Positions 1 through 9,681 of a DNA stretch of 64,000 nt are shown piece after piece. The notes under the pieces are model-generated. The model saw only the letters and a list, made by a program, of their open reading frames with translations, ran no database searches and had not been told where the DNA came from. Numbering within the stretch: the first letter of the stretch is position 1; every line of letters begins with the position of its first letter. The DNA comes from Rhodanobacter glycinis (lineage in GTDB: Bacteria > Pseudomonadota > Gammaproteobacteria > Xanthomonadales > Rhodanobacteraceae). The translations under genes were made by a program, and so were the position numbers. The stretch spans positions 248,001 to 312,000 of the forward strand of contig NZ_RCZB01000003.1 of the NCBI RefSeq assembly GCF_006438785.1. The letters are read 5' to 3'.

Positions 1-377
1 ATGTCGGCCTTGCGACCCGAAGCGCTCACCGCTTGCGGAGCTGGAGCAGCGGCCGGTGCACTCGCAGCAGGTGCCGGCGCAGCCGGCTTGGCTGCCTCGG
101 CTTGCGGTGCTTCGGCCTTGGCTGCGGCAGCATCGCCAGCGACTTCGAGCACGGCGATCACCGCGCCCTCGGAAACCTCATCGCCGACCTTGAGCCTCAG
201 CTCCTTGATCACGCCGGCGGCACTGGAGGGAATCTCCATCGTCGCCTTGTCCGATTCCAGTGTGATCAGGCTTTGTTCCTTCGCCACGGTGTCGCCGGCT
301 TTCACCAGCACTTCGATCACCGGCACGCCGCCATGGCCACCGATGTCGGGAACCTTGATTTCGATCGTGTTCGCCAT
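1..377 (-). CDS. lpdA: Dihydrolipoyl dehydrogenase with N-terminal lipoyl domain (partial, 5' end only)
   Basis: Only the first 125 codons are present; the rest lies beyond the left window edge. The visible part is a complete lipoyl domain (about residues 1-80) with the lipoylation motif ESDKATME, Lys44 being the acceptor, followed by an Ala/Pro-rich hinge. The gene starts 15 bases after the aceF stop, with a strong Shine-Dalgarno (GGAAGGAG). A lipoyl-domain gene directly after aceF is usually E3, the flavoprotein that reoxidises dihydrolipoamide in pyruvate dehydrogenase. No FAD domain is visible, so the E3 identity rests on context; a second E2-like protein is the alternative. Confidence 0.75.
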   Translation of the reverse strand, partial: MANTIEIKVPDIGGHGGVPVIEVLVKAGDTVAKEQSLITLESDKATMEIPSSAAGVIKELRLKVGDEVSEGAVIAVLEVAGDAAAAKAEAPQAEAAKPAAPAPAASAPAAAPAPQAVSASGRKAD

Positions 378-392
378 CGTCGTCTCCTTCCG

Positions 393-1745
393 TCAGAGCA
401 GCAGCCGGCGGATGTCGCCGAGCTGGGTGGCGAGGAAACTGGCGAAGCGCGCGGCAAGCGCGCCGTCGATGACGCGATGGTCGTAGGACAACGACAGGGG
501 CAGGATCAGCCGCGGTGCGAATTCCTTGCCGTTCCATACCGGCTTCATCACCGACTTGGAGACCCCGAGGATCGCCACTTCCGGGGCGTTGACGATCGGC
601 GTGAAATAGGTGCCGCCGATGCCGCCCAGCGAACTGATCGAGAAGCAGCCGCCGCTCATTTCCGCCGGGCCGAGTTTCTTGTCGCGCGCCTTCTTCGAGA
701 TCTCGCCCAGCTCGCGCGCCAGGTCGAGCAGGCCTTTTTTGTCGCAGTCGCGCAGTACCGGCACCACCAGGCCGTCGGGCGTATCCACCGCGATGCCGAT
801 GTGGAAATACTTTTTCAGGATCAGCTTCTCGCCCGACTCGTCGAGCGAGGCGTTGAACTGCGGGAACGCCTTCAGCGCGGCGACCACGGCCTTGATCTGG
901 AATACCAGCGGGCTGACTTTCAGGTCCTTGTTCTCTTCGCCGAGTTTCTTGCGGAAGGCCTCCTGCTCGGTGATGTCGGCGTCCTCGTGCTGGGTGACAT
1001 GCGGAATCATCGCCCAGTTGCGCGCGAGGTTGGCGCCGGAAATCTTCTGGATCCGCGTGAGCGGTTTCTCCTCGATCTCGCCGAACTTGGCGAAGTCGAC
1101 CTTCGGCCACGGCAGCAGGCCGAGCCCGCCCACCGAGGCGGACGCGCCGCCGGTGGGGCGCGCGCCGGAAGCGAGTGCGTGTTTCACGTAGGCACTGACG
1201 TCGTCACGCTGGATGCGGCCACTGCGGCCGCTGCCCTTCACTTGCTGGATGTCCACACCCAGCTCGCGCGCGAACGCGCGGATCGCCGGACTGGCGTAAG
1301 GCGCGTCGCCGGTCATCACGATACTGGCATCCAGCGGCGGGCGCGCGGTCGGCGGCGCATCGCCTTCCGGTGCGTTGCCTGGCTGCACGCCCTGGCCGAC
1401 GATCGGCGCGGGCTTTTCCTCGACCGGTGCGGGTGCGGGCGCAGGTGCGGGGGCCGGCGCGGGAGCAGCGGCCGGCTTCGCGGCGGCGGGTGCAGCGGCC
1501 GCCTCGCCATCGACCTCGATGATGGCGATCATCGCGCCCTCGGACACCTCATCGCCCACCTTCAGCTTCATTTCCTTCACCGTGCCGGCAAACGGCGCGG
1601 GCACTTCCATGGTGGCCTTGTCCGATTCCAGCGTGATCAGGCTCTGTTCCTTCTCCACCCGATCGCCGGCCTTGACCAGCACTTCGATGACGGGGACGCC
1701 AGCGTGGCCGATATCGGGAACGCGGGCTTCTTTGAGATCGGCCAT
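393..1745 (-). CDS. aceF: Pyruvate dehydrogenase E2, dihydrolipoyllysine acetyltransferase
   Basis: The 450-residue E2 core of the pyruvate dehydrogenase complex transfers acetyl groups from E1 to CoA. Domains in order: one lipoyl domain (1-80, acceptor Lys43 in ESDKATME), an Ala/Pro-rich linker, a peripheral-subunit-binding domain (about 150-190, with [11 protein letters not shown]), and the catalytic acyltransferase domain. The latter has the active-site motif DHRVIDG near the C terminus (His423, Asp427). It has a single lipoyl domain, whereas E. coli E2 has three. It precedes lpdA in one transcription unit. The E1 gene aceE is not adjacent but lies at 27740-30433. Confidence 0.95.
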   Translation of the reverse strand: MADLKEARVPDIGHAGVPVIEVLVKAGDRVEKEQSLITLESDKATMEVPAPFAGTVKEMKLKVGDEVSEGAMIAIIEVDGEAAAAPAAAKPAAAPAPAPAPAPAPAPVEEKPAPIVGQGVQPGNAPEGDAPPTARPPLDASIVMTGDAPYASPAIRAFARELGVDIQQVKGSGRSGRIQRDDVSAYVKHALASGARPTGGASASVGGLGLLPWPKVDFAKFGEIEEKPLTRIQKISGANLARNWAMIPHVTQHEDADITEQEAFRKKLGEENKDLKVSPLVFQIKAVVAALKAFPQFNASLDESGEKLILKKYFHIGIAVDTPDGLVVPVLRDCDKKGLLDLARELGEISKKARDKKLGPAEMSGGCFSISSLGGIGGTYFTPIVNAPEVAILGVSKSVMKPVWNGKEFAPRLILPLSLSYDHRVIDGALAARFASFLATQLGDIRRLLL

Positions 1746-1976
1746 GGATGACTCCTGCAGATGGCGATGGCGTACCGCTCGGGGATGGCGGTCGCGGACA
1801 AGGCCTCAATGATAGCGAAGGCACGCCCGATCCGTATGCCCGGAACGGGCAGCTACCTGATTCGACGCCAACCATGCGCGTGCGTATGCATGACCTTGAG
1901 CGCACGCGCGGCCCCGACCCATGCCGTAACCTGATTCGCGACACCTTGCCGCGCGGGCGATCCAGGAACGCACCCC

Positions 1977-2861
1977 ATGCTGACGATTCGTGACCTGTCG
2001 AAAACCTACGCCAACGGGGTAAAGGCGCTGCGCGGCGTGTCGCTGGACATTCCCAACGGCATGTTCGGGCTGCTCGGGCCCAACGGCGCGGGCAAGTCAT
2101 CGCTGATGCGCACGATCGCCACGCTGCAGGATCCGGACACGGGAACGATCAAGCTCGACGAGATGGATCTGCTCGCCGACAAGCAGGCCACCCGCCGCCT
2201 GCTCGGCTACCTGCCGCAGGAGTTCGGCGTGTATCCGAAGGTGTCGGCCGAGGCGATGCTGGAGCATTTCGCCGTGCTCAAGGGCGTCACCGTGAAGGCC
2301 GAGCGGCGCGAGCTGGTCGAATCGCTGCTGCGCCAGGTGAACCTGTGGGACGTGCGCAGGCGCAAGCTCGGCACCTATTCCGGCGGCATGCGCCAGCGCT
2401 TCGGCATCGCGCAGGCGCTGATCGGCGACCCGCGGCTGGTGATCGTGGACGAGCCGACCGCAGGGCTCGACCCGGAGGAGCGCAACCGTTTCCTCAACCT
2501 GCTGGCCGAGATCGGCGAGCGGGTGGTGGTGATCCTGTCCACGCACATCGTGGAAGACGTCACCGACCTGTGCTCGCACATGGCGATCATCGGCCAGGGC
2601 CAGGTGCTGCTGAGCGGCGAGCCGGTCGAGGCGATCCGTTCGCTGGAAGGCCGCGTGTGGCGGCGTACGATCGACAAGGCCGAGCTGGACGGCTATCGCG
2701 CCCGCATGAACATCCTGTCCACCCGCCTCGCCGGCGGCCGCACCCTGCTGCATGTGCTGGCCGATTCGCTGCCCGAGGCCGGCTTCGAACCCGTCGTGCC
2801 AGATCTGGAAGACGTCTACTTCGGCCGCCTGCGTGCGCAGGCCATCGCCAAGGCCGCCTGA
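1977..2861 (+). CDS. ABC transporter ATP-binding protein
   Basis: This 294-residue ATPase carries Walker A GPNGAGKSS (about residue 37), the signature YSGGMRQR, Walker B LVIVDEPTAGLD and the switch histidine in STH. It is the nucleotide-binding subunit for the ABC-2 permease encoded 11 bases downstream. The C-terminal 80 residues after the ATPase core are an accessory domain typical of ABC-2 exporters and have no clear function. The substrate is unknown. The ATG opens directly into the conserved strand MLTIRDLSKTY. Confidence 0.92.
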   Translation: MLTIRDLSKTYANGVKALRGVSLDIPNGMFGLLGPNGAGKSSLMRTIATLQDPDTGTIKLDEMDLLADKQATRRLLGYLPQEFGVYPKVSAEAMLEHFAVLKGVTVKAERRELVESLLRQVNLWDVRRRKLGTYSGGMRQRFGIAQALIGDPRLVIVDEPTAGLDPEERNRFLNLLAEIGERVVVILSTHIVEDVTDLCSHMAIIGQGQVLLSGEPVEAIRSLEGRVWRRTIDKAELDGYRARMNILSTRLAGGRTLLHVLADSLPEAGFEPVVPDLEDVYFGRLRAQAIAKAA

Positions 2862-2872
2862 CGGGACTGCCG

Positions 2873-5800
2873 ATGTTTTTCGCGCCCACGTTTTTCGAGA
2901 TCTGCCGCTTCGAACTGCGCCAGCAGCTGAAGGCCCCGCTGTTCTGGATTGTTGCCGCGGTGTTCGGTGCGATCGCATTTGCGCTGGCCAGCACCGATGC
3001 CGTGATCGTCGGCGGTGCCAGCGGCAACGTGCTGCGCAACGCGCCGCTGGTGATCGTGCGGCTGCTCAGCGTGCTCACCGTTCTCAGCATCTTTCTGGTG
3101 ACGATCTTCGTCGCCGGTGCGGCGCTGCGCGATTTCGACCAGCGCACGTCGGAACTGCTGTTCACCACACCGATGAGCCGTGGCGCCTATCTCGGCGGCC
3201 GCTTTGTCGCCGGTTACCTGGCGGCGCTGGCGATCATGCTGACCTGCGCGCTGGGCCTGGCGATCGGCGGCATGATGCCGTGGATCGATGCGACCCGGCT
3301 GGGCCCGGCCAGCTGGCATGGTTACGCCTGGGCGTTCGGCGTGATGGTGGTGCCGGACATGCTGTTCATGGCCGCGCTGCTGTTTCTGATCGCGTCCACC
3401 ACACGCTCGCTGCTGGCCACCTACATCGGCCTGATCGTCTACGTCGTGTTGAACTTCATCGTCGGCCTGCTGACCCGGGACGTCAACAATCACTTCGTCG
3501 CCGCCATGCTCGATCCGTTCGGCGGCCGCACCGTGGGCCTGGTCACGCGCTACTGGTCGGCCGATCAAGCCAATCACGAGCTGCCGACGCTGTCCGGCGT
3601 GCTGCTGTTCAACCGGCTGCTGTGGAGCGCCGTCAGCGTGGTCATGCTCGGGGTGACGGTCGCACTGTTCCGGCCGAATCGCGAAGGCCTGCAACTGCCG
3701 CGACGCAAGCCGCGGACGGAACCACCGATACTGCGCCCGCAGGCCAGCGCCGCCACGCTGACCCTGCCCCGGGTGCTGCTGGCCAGCAACCTGCGCGCCC
3801 ACCTGCTGCAGCTGCGCACGCAGTTCGCGTTCGACACGCTCGGCGTGCTGCGCGGCGTACCGTTCCTGATCATGCTGGCGCTGGGCCTGCTGAATCTGTT
3901 TTTCACGCTGGCGCTGTCCAGCCAGATCTACGGCACCGCCACCTGGCCAGTGACACACCAGGTGCTGGAAGGTGTGAGTGGCAGCTTCCAGTGGCTGCTG
4001 TACATCATCATCACGTTCTACGCCGGCGAGCTGATATGGCGCGAACGCAGTCTTGGCTCAGCCGAAGTCACTGACGCGTTTCCGGTACCAGACTGGGTGC
4101 CGCTGATCGCCAAGCTGGGTGCGCTGCTGGCGGTGATCGCAACGTTCCTGCTGATTGGCGCGATCGTGGGCATCGGCTGGCAGTTGAGCCACGGCTATAC
4201 CCATCTGGAGCCGGGCCTGTATCTGGCGACGCTGGCACTGGATGCGATTCCGTTCGTGCTGCTGGCGGTGCTGGCGCTGTTTCTGCAGGTGCTGTCGAAC
4301 AACAAGTTCCTCGGCTACCTGCTGACCATCGTGTGGCTGGTGCTGAGCACGATCGGTTTCGGCCTGCTGCACTGGGAACAGAATCTGTACAACTACGGCA
4401 GTGCGCCGGAGGTGCCGTACTCCGACATGAATGGTTTCGGGCATTTCCTGAAAGGCGCGCTGTGGTTCGACTTCTACTGGGCCAGCTGCGCCGTGGTGCT
4501 GCTGGTGCTGGCCGCGCTGTTCTGGGTTCGCGGCACTGGCCACACCTGGCATGACCGGCTGCGCGAGGCGCACGCGCGCCTGCACGCACCGGCGAAGATC
4601 GCGCTGGCGCTCGGCCTGCTGGCCTTCATCGGCAGCGGCATCTGGATCTACTACAACACCAACGTGCTCAACCACTACCAGAGCAGCGCCACGCAGACGA
4701 AACAGCGTGCCGACTACGAGAAGAAATACGCGAAGTACAAGGATCTTCCGCAGCCGCGCATCACCGCCGTGCAAGCGGACGTCGACATCCACCCGTACCA
4801 GCGCAGGCTGGATATCCGCGGCCACTACACTCTGGTCAACAAGCACGACACGCCGATCAGCGAGCTGCATGTGAACTTCACCGACGGCTTCACGCTGAAG
4901 TCGCTGGTGTTCGCGCCACACGACACGGTCAGCACGGACAAGGATCTCGGCTACACCATCTACCGCCTGAAGGCGCCACTGGCACCGGGTGCGTCGATGA
5001 ATTTCGCGTTCACGCTGGAATACGCGCCGAAGGGTTTCACCAACAGCCCGGACGGCAGCTTCCTTGCCGACAACGGCACCTTCTTCAACAACACCGTGAT
5101 GCCGCAGTTCGGCTACCAGACGCAGACGCAGATCACCGACCGCAACGACCGCCGCAAGTACGGTCTCAGTGCCGAGGTACCGCGGATGCCCAGGCTCGGC
5201 GACGAGCAGGCGCGTGCGAACACTTACATCAGCAACGATGCAGACTGGATCAGCTTCGACACCACCGTCTCCACCGCCGCCGACCAGATCGCGGTGGCTC
5301 CGGGCTATCTGCAGAAGGAATGGACGGCGAACGGTCGGCACTATTTCCATTACACGATGGACCAGCCGATGCTGCCGTTCTTCTCTTACCTGTCGGCGCG
5401 TTATGCCGTCAAGCACGTGCCGTGGAAAGGCGTGGACATCTCGGTGTACTACAACCCGGCGCACGCGTGGAACGTGGATCGGATGATCCAGGGCACCAAG
5501 GACGCGCTGGACTACTACGATGCCAATTACACGCCGTACCAGTTCCACCAGCTGCACATCCTGGAGTTCCCGAACTACACGAGCGCCGCGCAGTCGTTCG
5601 CCAACACCATCCCGTTCTCCGAGTCGATCGGCTTCATCGCCGACCTGCGCGACAAGACAAAGATCGACTATCCCTACTACGTCACTGCCCACGAAGTGGC
5701 GCATCAATGGTGGGCGCACCGGGTGATCGGCGCCAACATGCAGGGCTCGACCATGCTCAGCGAATCGCTGTCGCAGTATTCCGCACTGATGGTGATGAAG

Positions 5801-6475
5801 CAGAAGTACGGCGCCGATCAGATGCATAAATTCCTGAAGTACGAGCTGGACGGCTATCTGGCCGGACGCGCCACCGAGAAGCTGGCCGAGGAGCCGCTGG
5901 CGAAGGTGGAGAACCAGCAGTACATCCATTACAAGAAAGGTTCGCTGGTGTTCTATGCGCTGCAGGATTACCTCGGCGAGAACAGGCTGAACGCGATGCT
6001 GAAGCAGTTCCTGCTCGACAAGGGCTTCCAGCAGCCGCCGTACACCACATCGCAGGAATTCATGGACGCGCTGGCGAAAGCCGTCGATCCGAAATGGAAG
6101 GGACTGCTCGACGACTTCTTCTGGAAGATCACCCTGTTCGACAACCGCATCACCGATGCCACCGCGAAGAAGCTGCCGAACGGCAAGTACGAAGTCACCA
6201 TGAAAGTGCACGCCAGCAAGGTCTACGTCGACGGCACCGGCAAGGAAACCGCAGCGAAGCCGGACATCCCGATCGACATCGGCGTGTTCGCCGCCTCAGC
6301 CGACGCCGGCAAGGACGGCAAGCCGCTGTATCTGGAAAAGCGCCTGCTGCCGGACGGCGACAGCACGATCAGCGTAACCGTCGACAGCCTGCCGGCGCTG
6401 GCCGGCATCGACCCCTACAACGAGCTGATCGACAAGGTATCCAGCGACAACCGCCGTGCGGTGACGGTGCAGTAG
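2873..6475 (+). CDS. ABC-2 type permease fused to M1-family aminopeptidase
   Basis: The protein has 1200 residues. The N-terminal half (about 1-590) is an ABC-2 permease made of two sets of membrane helices with a hydrophilic linker around residues 265-295. The second half, after a final helix near residue 590, is an M1-type metallopeptidase with HEVAHQWW (His940, Glu941, His944) and a downstream SESLSQYSAL that supplies the third zinc ligand. The usual GAMEN exopeptidase motif is not seen; the equivalent stretch reads NYTSAAQSF. It sits 11 bases after its ATPase. Architectures of this type are known in proteobacteria and bacteroidetes, but the substrate and the link between transport and proteolysis are not. 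The ATG at 2873 gives the first hydrophobic segment at a normal distance. Confidence 0.9.
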   Translation: MFFAPTFFEICRFELRQQLKAPLFWIVAAVFGAIAFALASTDAVIVGGASGNVLRNAPLVIVRLLSVLTVLSIFLVTIFVAGAALRDFDQRTSELLFTTPMSRGAYLGGRFVAGYLAALAIMLTCALGLAIGGMMPWIDATRLGPASWHGYAWAFGVMVVPDMLFMAALLFLIASTTRSLLATYIGLIVYVVLNFIVGLLTRDVNNHFVAAMLDPFGGRTVGLVTRYWSADQANHELPTLSGVLLFNRLLWSAVSVVMLGVTVALFRPNREGLQLPRRKPRTEPPILRPQASAATLTLPRVLLASNLRAHLLQLRTQFAFDTLGVLRGVPFLIMLALGLLNLFFTLALSSQIYGTATWPVTHQVLEGVSGSFQWLLYIIITFYAGELIWRERSLGSAEVTDAFPVPDWVPLIAKLGALLAVIATFLLIGAIVGIGWQLSHGYTHLEPGLYLATLALDAIPFVLLAVLALFLQVLSNNKFLGYLLTIVWLVLSTIGFGLLHWEQNLYNYGSAPEVPYSDMNGFGHFLKGALWFDFYWASCAVVLLVLAALFWVRGTGHTWHDRLREAHARLHAPAKIALALGLLAFIGSGIWIYYNTNVLNHYQSSATQTKQRADYEKKYAKYKDLPQPRITAVQADVDIHPYQRRLDIRGHYTLVNKHDTPISELHVNFTDGFTLKSLVFAPHDTVSTDKDLGYTIYRLKAPLAPGASMNFAFTLEYAPKGFTNSPDGSFLADNGTFFNNTVMPQFGYQTQTQITDRNDRRKYGLSAEVPRMPRLGDEQARANTYISNDADWISFDTTVSTAADQIAVAPGYLQKEWTANGRHYFHYTMDQPMLPFFSYLSARYAVKHVPWKGVDISVYYNPAHAWNVDRMIQGTKDALDYYDANYTPYQFHQLHILEFPNYTSAAQSFANTIPFSESIGFIADLRDKTKIDYPYYVTAHEVAHQWWAHRVIGANMQGSTMLSESLSQYSALMVMKQKYGADQMHKFLKYELDGYLAGRATEKLAEEPLAKVENQQYIHYKKGSLVFYALQDYLGENRLNAMLKQFLLDKGFQQPPYTTSQEFMDALAKAVDPKWKGLLDDFFWKITLFDNRITDATAKKLPNGKYEVTMKVHASKVYVDGTGKETAAKPDIPIDIGVFAASADAGKDGKPLYLEKRLLPDGDSTISVTVDSLPALAGIDPYNELIDKVSSDNRRAVTVQ

Positions 6476-6508
6476 GCGCGCCCCCGGCGGCCTGCACGCC
6501 AGATCGGC

Positions 6509-7384
6509 TCAGCCCTGACCGGGTGCCGCTGCGGGCAAGCCGCCATGGATCACCGTCAGCTCGCGCTGCGGGATCGGGATGCTGATGCCGGCCGCGTCGA
6601 AATGCTCCTTGATCGCACGCAGCAGATCGGTTTGCGCGCCCCACGTGTCGGCGGTGCGTGTCCACGCGCGTATCACCAGATTGACCGAGCTGTCGCCGAG
6701 TCCGGACGTCCATACGCCCGGTGCCGGATTCTGCAGGATGCGCGCATCGGCCTCGAACAGTTGCCTGATCCCGGCCATCGCGGCGCCGATGTCGTCCTTG
6801 TAGCCGATGCCCATCGTGAGCTCGAATCGACGCGTGCCACGGCGGTTGTGATTGGTGATGGCGTCACTGCCGATCTTGCCGTTCGGCACGATGGCCTCGC
6901 GGCCGTCCGGCATCACCAGCAGGGTATGCATCAGGTTGAGGCTCTCCACCGTGCCCTCGACGCCGCCGGCGGTGACATAGTCGCCGACCCGGAATGGCCG
7001 GAACACCGCCAGCAGCACGCCCCAGGCCAGATTGCTGAGCGAACCCTGCAGGGCGAGCCCGATCGCCAGTCCGGCGGTGCCGAGCGCGGCTACCAGCGGT
7101 GCCGAGGGCACGCCCAGCACACCCAGCGCAGTGACCACGAGCAAGGCGATCAGCAGGCCATAGATCAGGTTGCGCAGGAAGCCGCTGAGCGTGGAATCGA
7201 AGCTGGCGCGACCCAGCGCGCCATGCACGAAGTTGGCAAGCCGACGCGCGGCCCACAGGCCGACCAGCAGCACCAGCAATGCGGCGACCAGATGCAGCCC
7301 GATCTGCACAGCCTGGTCGGTGTAGGCGGAAACGTCGTGAGTCGTCGCAGTGGCTGCCGCGGGCTTGACGGACAGTTCGAGCAT
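6509..7384 (-). CDS. Small-conductance mechanosensitive channel family protein (MscS-like)
   Basis: This 291-residue inner-membrane protein has three predicted membrane helices in the first 135 residues. The third is glycine/alanine-rich (AALGTAGLAIGLALQGSLSNL), like the MscS pore helix. A beta domain follows with FRVGDYV, a GTVESLNL strand and VPNGKI, then a soluble C-terminal domain. These are the hallmarks of MscS channels that release osmolytes on hypo-osmotic shock. The start at 7384 (MLELSV) is preferred because GAGG precedes it; an upstream in-frame ATG at 7462 would add 26 polar residues. It converges with the permease-peptidase gene, 33 bases away. Confidence 0.9.
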   Translation of the reverse strand: MLELSVKPAAATATTHDVSAYTDQAVQIGLHLVAALLVLLVGLWAARRLANFVHGALGRASFDSTLSGFLRNLIYGLLIALLVVTALGVLGVPSAPLVAALGTAGLAIGLALQGSLSNLAWGVLLAVFRPFRVGDYVTAGGVEGTVESLNLMHTLLVMPDGREAIVPNGKIGSDAITNHNRRGTRRFELTMGIGYKDDIGAAMAGIRQLFEADARILQNPAPGVWTSGLGDSSVNLVIRAWTRTADTWGAQTDLLRAIKEHFDAAGISIPIPQRELTVIHGGLPAAAPGQG

Positions 7385-7486
7385 GGTTTCGCCTCGTGGA
7401 AAATCGGAGGCCAGCCTAGCAGGACGGATACGAAAACCTTGCCATCGCCATCGATGCCGCACGTACGACGTGATCGCCGTTGAAAC

Positions 7487-8305
7487 TCAGCGGCCGGCGA
7501 CCTTGTCCGTGGCCAGCCCGGCCTTGTCATCGTGCTCGCTCTCGCGGCTCAGCAGCTGCAGACGCGAACCATCGCCGAGCCGGAACTGGAACTGCTGCTG
7601 CAGCCGCTCCAGTTCGGTCAGCTTTGGACATAGCGCCTGCGCGCGCTCGCCGAGCCGGTCCGCCCGCGCATCGACTTCGCGGTCGATGGTCTTGTCCAGC
7701 GAATCGGCGCGCGCCTCCAGTGCTGCCACCTTGGCCTCGTCGCCACTGAGCGCGGCCTTCACCGCGTTGGCGGTGACCGTGCCGGCCATTTCGGACACAG
7801 CGCTCTGCACGCCATCCTCGATCACCCCGGTCACGTCGTGCTGTTTCCACACGCCGCTACCGATGCCCTGATCGACCTGCCTCAGTGCCGCTGCATGCTT
7901 GCGGTTGAGCCGATCGAGCAGTTGCTCGCGCTCTTCGCCGTTCTCGGCGAAGGTGGTGGCCACCGTGGTCATGGCGGAAAAGCCGATGTCCAGCCCCTCG
8001 CGCACGATCCCGGCCACTTCCGGCAGCAATGCACGCACCTGGTTCTCGTACTGACGCAGACGATCGGCATCGGCGCCGGACAGGGCGAGCTGCCTGCCGT
8101 CCACGCGCAGGTGGCCGTTGTGCATGAAGACGCTGGCCGGCTGGTCGCCCTCGTGATCGAACGCAATGCCATCGGCGTTCACCCGTACGTCGTAACGGGT
8201 GGTGAAGCCGCACTGGTCGTTGTCGAAGTGCAGGCCGCGGGCCTGCGCTTGCACAGCAAAGGCCATGCCGACGGCCAGCGTGAGCAGCGAAAGTGTCTTG
8301 CGCAT
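7487..8305 (-). CDS. DUF2884 (YggN-like) exported protein, copy 1
   Basis: The product has 272 residues with a cleavable signal peptide (about 1-22, ending AQA-RG). The mature part fits the DUF2884/YggN family: an early Cys (NDQCGF), a beta-rich stretch with DGRQLALSGAD, then long helices and a late conserved Cys in ALCPKL. YggN-type proteins are periplasmic with no assigned function. A second, diverged copy lies at 10258-11010. Two small DUF2845-like genes follow upstream on the same strand. Start chosen at MRKTLSL because the upstream extension is not a signal sequence. Confidence 0.8.
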   Translation of the reverse strand: MRKTLSLLTLAVGMAFAVQAQARGLHFDNDQCGFTTRYDVRVNADGIAFDHEGDQPASVFMHNGHLRVDGRQLALSGADADRLRQYENQVRALLPEVAGIVREGLDIGFSAMTTVATTFAENGEEREQLLDRLNRKHAAALRQVDQGIGSGVWKQHDVTGVIEDGVQSAVSEMAGTVTANAVKAALSGDEAKVAALEARADSLDKTIDREVDARADRLGERAQALCPKLTELERLQQQFQFRLGDGSRLQLLSRESEHDDKAGLATDKVAGR

Positions 8306-8428
8306 GAGCGTATCCCCGTGGCGACGGCCGCTACCCGATGCTCGGCCTACGCTGTCACGATGCGCCCGACGCCAGCGCCACGGCATGGGCCAGCCGTCAT
8401 GCCCTGCCATCAGTCACGGGGCCACCGA

Positions 8429-8737
8429 TCAGAGCCGATGATCCTCGATGTCACTGACCCGGCCGTCGACCAGGGTCACCACGGTGACATGGTCGCCGCG
8501 ACGGTAACGCCATTGTTCACCGCCTTGATCGTTGCTCACTACGCGCACGCCGCCGCGACGCCCCTTAGGACTGTGCGAACCGTGCTTGTGCGATTTTGAC
8601 GACGGCTTGCCCAGCAATTTGGTGACCCGCTCACGGCTGTCGCCCGCGGTGAGCACCTGATTGCCGACGCGCAAAGTGCTGGTCGCCTGCACGGCGGCGC
8701 TGAACGCGAACAAGATAACGATGAAACGAATACGCAT
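8429..8737 (-). CDS. Small exported DUF2845-like protein, copy 1
   Basis: The product has 102 residues with a signal peptide (about 1-18). The mature start, LRVGNQVLTAGDSRERV, followed by LLGKP and then QWRYRRGD and VTLVDGRVSDIE, fits the DUF2845/SmpA-like pattern in which a short 'recognisable quantity plus GDS' strand precedes an alpha-beta fold. A His/Lys/Ser-rich loop (KSHKHGSHSPKGRRGG) inserted in the middle is unusual. A good Shine-Dalgarno (AAGGAG) sits six bases before the ATG. It is a paralogue of the next gene upstream, 8794-9078. Function unknown. Confidence 0.65.
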   Translation of the reverse strand: MRIRFIVILFAFSAAVQATSTLRVGNQVLTAGDSRERVTKLLGKPSSKSHKHGSHSPKGRRGGVRVVSNDQGGEQWRYRRGDHVTVVTLVDGRVSDIEDHRL

Positions 8738-8793
8738 GACCTGCTCCTTGTCAGATGAAAACCGGAAATCCTTTCCGCTGCGTCGGCGTCGAC

Positions 8794-9078
8794 TCAGCCG
8801 TGATGCTCCTCGATGTGATCCTCGATCGCCGCAACCTTGCCGGCGATGATCGTCACCACCACGACATGGCCCTTGTCGCGCCTGAATTGCCAGCGCTCGC
8901 CCAGATACGCACCAAATTTGTTCTGCACCGGCTCCTTGTAGGCGGGCGTGCCGAGCAGGTCGATCGCGTGCACCGCGGTATCACCCACCGACAGCACCTG
9001 CTGGCCGATGCGCAAGGTGTTGCCGGCGAAGGCATTCAGGCTGAGGCTAAGCAATGCCAGAACAAGCAGACGGCGCAT
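8794..9078 (-). CDS. Small exported DUF2845-like protein, copy 2
   Basis: The product has 94 residues with a signal peptide (about 1-18, ending NAFA). It shares the mature pattern of its neighbour at 8429-8737: LRIGQQVLSVGD at the N terminus, LLGTP, WQFRRDKG and GKVAAIEDH near the end. It lacks the basic loop of that copy. GGAG precedes the ATG at 9078. The two genes are tandem duplicates 56 bases apart. Function unknown; assignment to DUF2845 is from pattern recognition, not a search. Confidence 0.65.
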   Translation of the reverse strand: MRRLLVLALLSLSLNAFAGNTLRIGQQVLSVGDTAVHAIDLLGTPAYKEPVQNKFGAYLGERWQFRRDKGHVVVVTIIAGKVAAIEDHIEEHHG

Positions 9079-9096
9079 GTCGTTCTCCTGGTGGTG

Positions 9097-9672
9097 TCAG
9101 AAACCGGCACCCGGCTGGGCCAGATAGATCATTTCCTGCGACGTGCTGGTTCGACCGAGCACAGCATTGCGATGCGGGAAGCGACCGAAGCGTGCAATGA
9201 CATCGCGATGACGTCGAGCATAGTCCAGAAATTCCTCGAACTGCTCGTGCTGTTCCGGCGGTACTTCCGCGCATAGCGCCTCGAACATGGCCACGGAACG
9301 ATGCTGCAACGCGTTGTCTTCGGCGTGCTCCAGCGGCAGGTAAGCGAACACGCGCTGCAGCGCGGGCAATTGCCGGTCGTCCGCACGGGCAATGCCTGAC
9401 AATGCGACGCGTTGCGCCTTAACATCCTGTGCCCATGCACGCGAATCGCCCCGATGGAGATTGCGCGGGAACTGATCCAGCACAATCAGCAAGGCCAGCC
9501 AGCCGGATGGCGTGCCCGTCCAGTTGTTCAGCATTCCCGCAGCAGCGGCTTGCGCGGTCTCGCCGAAGCGTTCGCGGATCTGCGCATCGAAGTCGGCATT
9601 GTCGGCAAACCAGTAGGCGACATGTGCCGGCGCAAACCAGAAATCCAGAATGTCCTGCGCAGCTGCGGTCAT
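9097..9672 (-). CDS. DUF924 family protein
   Basis: This 191-residue soluble, helical protein has the family hallmarks: ILDFWF near the start, a WFADNADFD segment, LDQFPRNLHRG, FAYLPLEHAED and RFGRFPHRNAVLGR. DUF924 proteins are widespread in proteobacteria; their fold resembles tetratricopeptide-like helices and their role is unknown. The ATG at 9672 is preferred over the in-frame GTG at 9678 because GAGGTG lies five bases before it. Nine bases separate it from the upstream gene, so the two are probably co-transcribed. Confidence 0.88.
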   Translation of the reverse strand: MTAAAQDILDFWFAPAHVAYWFADNADFDAQIRERFGETAQAAAAGMLNNWTGTPSGWLALLIVLDQFPRNLHRGDSRAWAQDVKAQRVALSGIARADDRQLPALQRVFAYLPLEHAEDNALQHRSVAMFEALCAEVPPEQHEQFEEFLDYARRHRDVIARFGRFPHRNAVLGRTSTSQEMIYLAQPGAGF

Positions 9673-9681
9673 CAACACACC

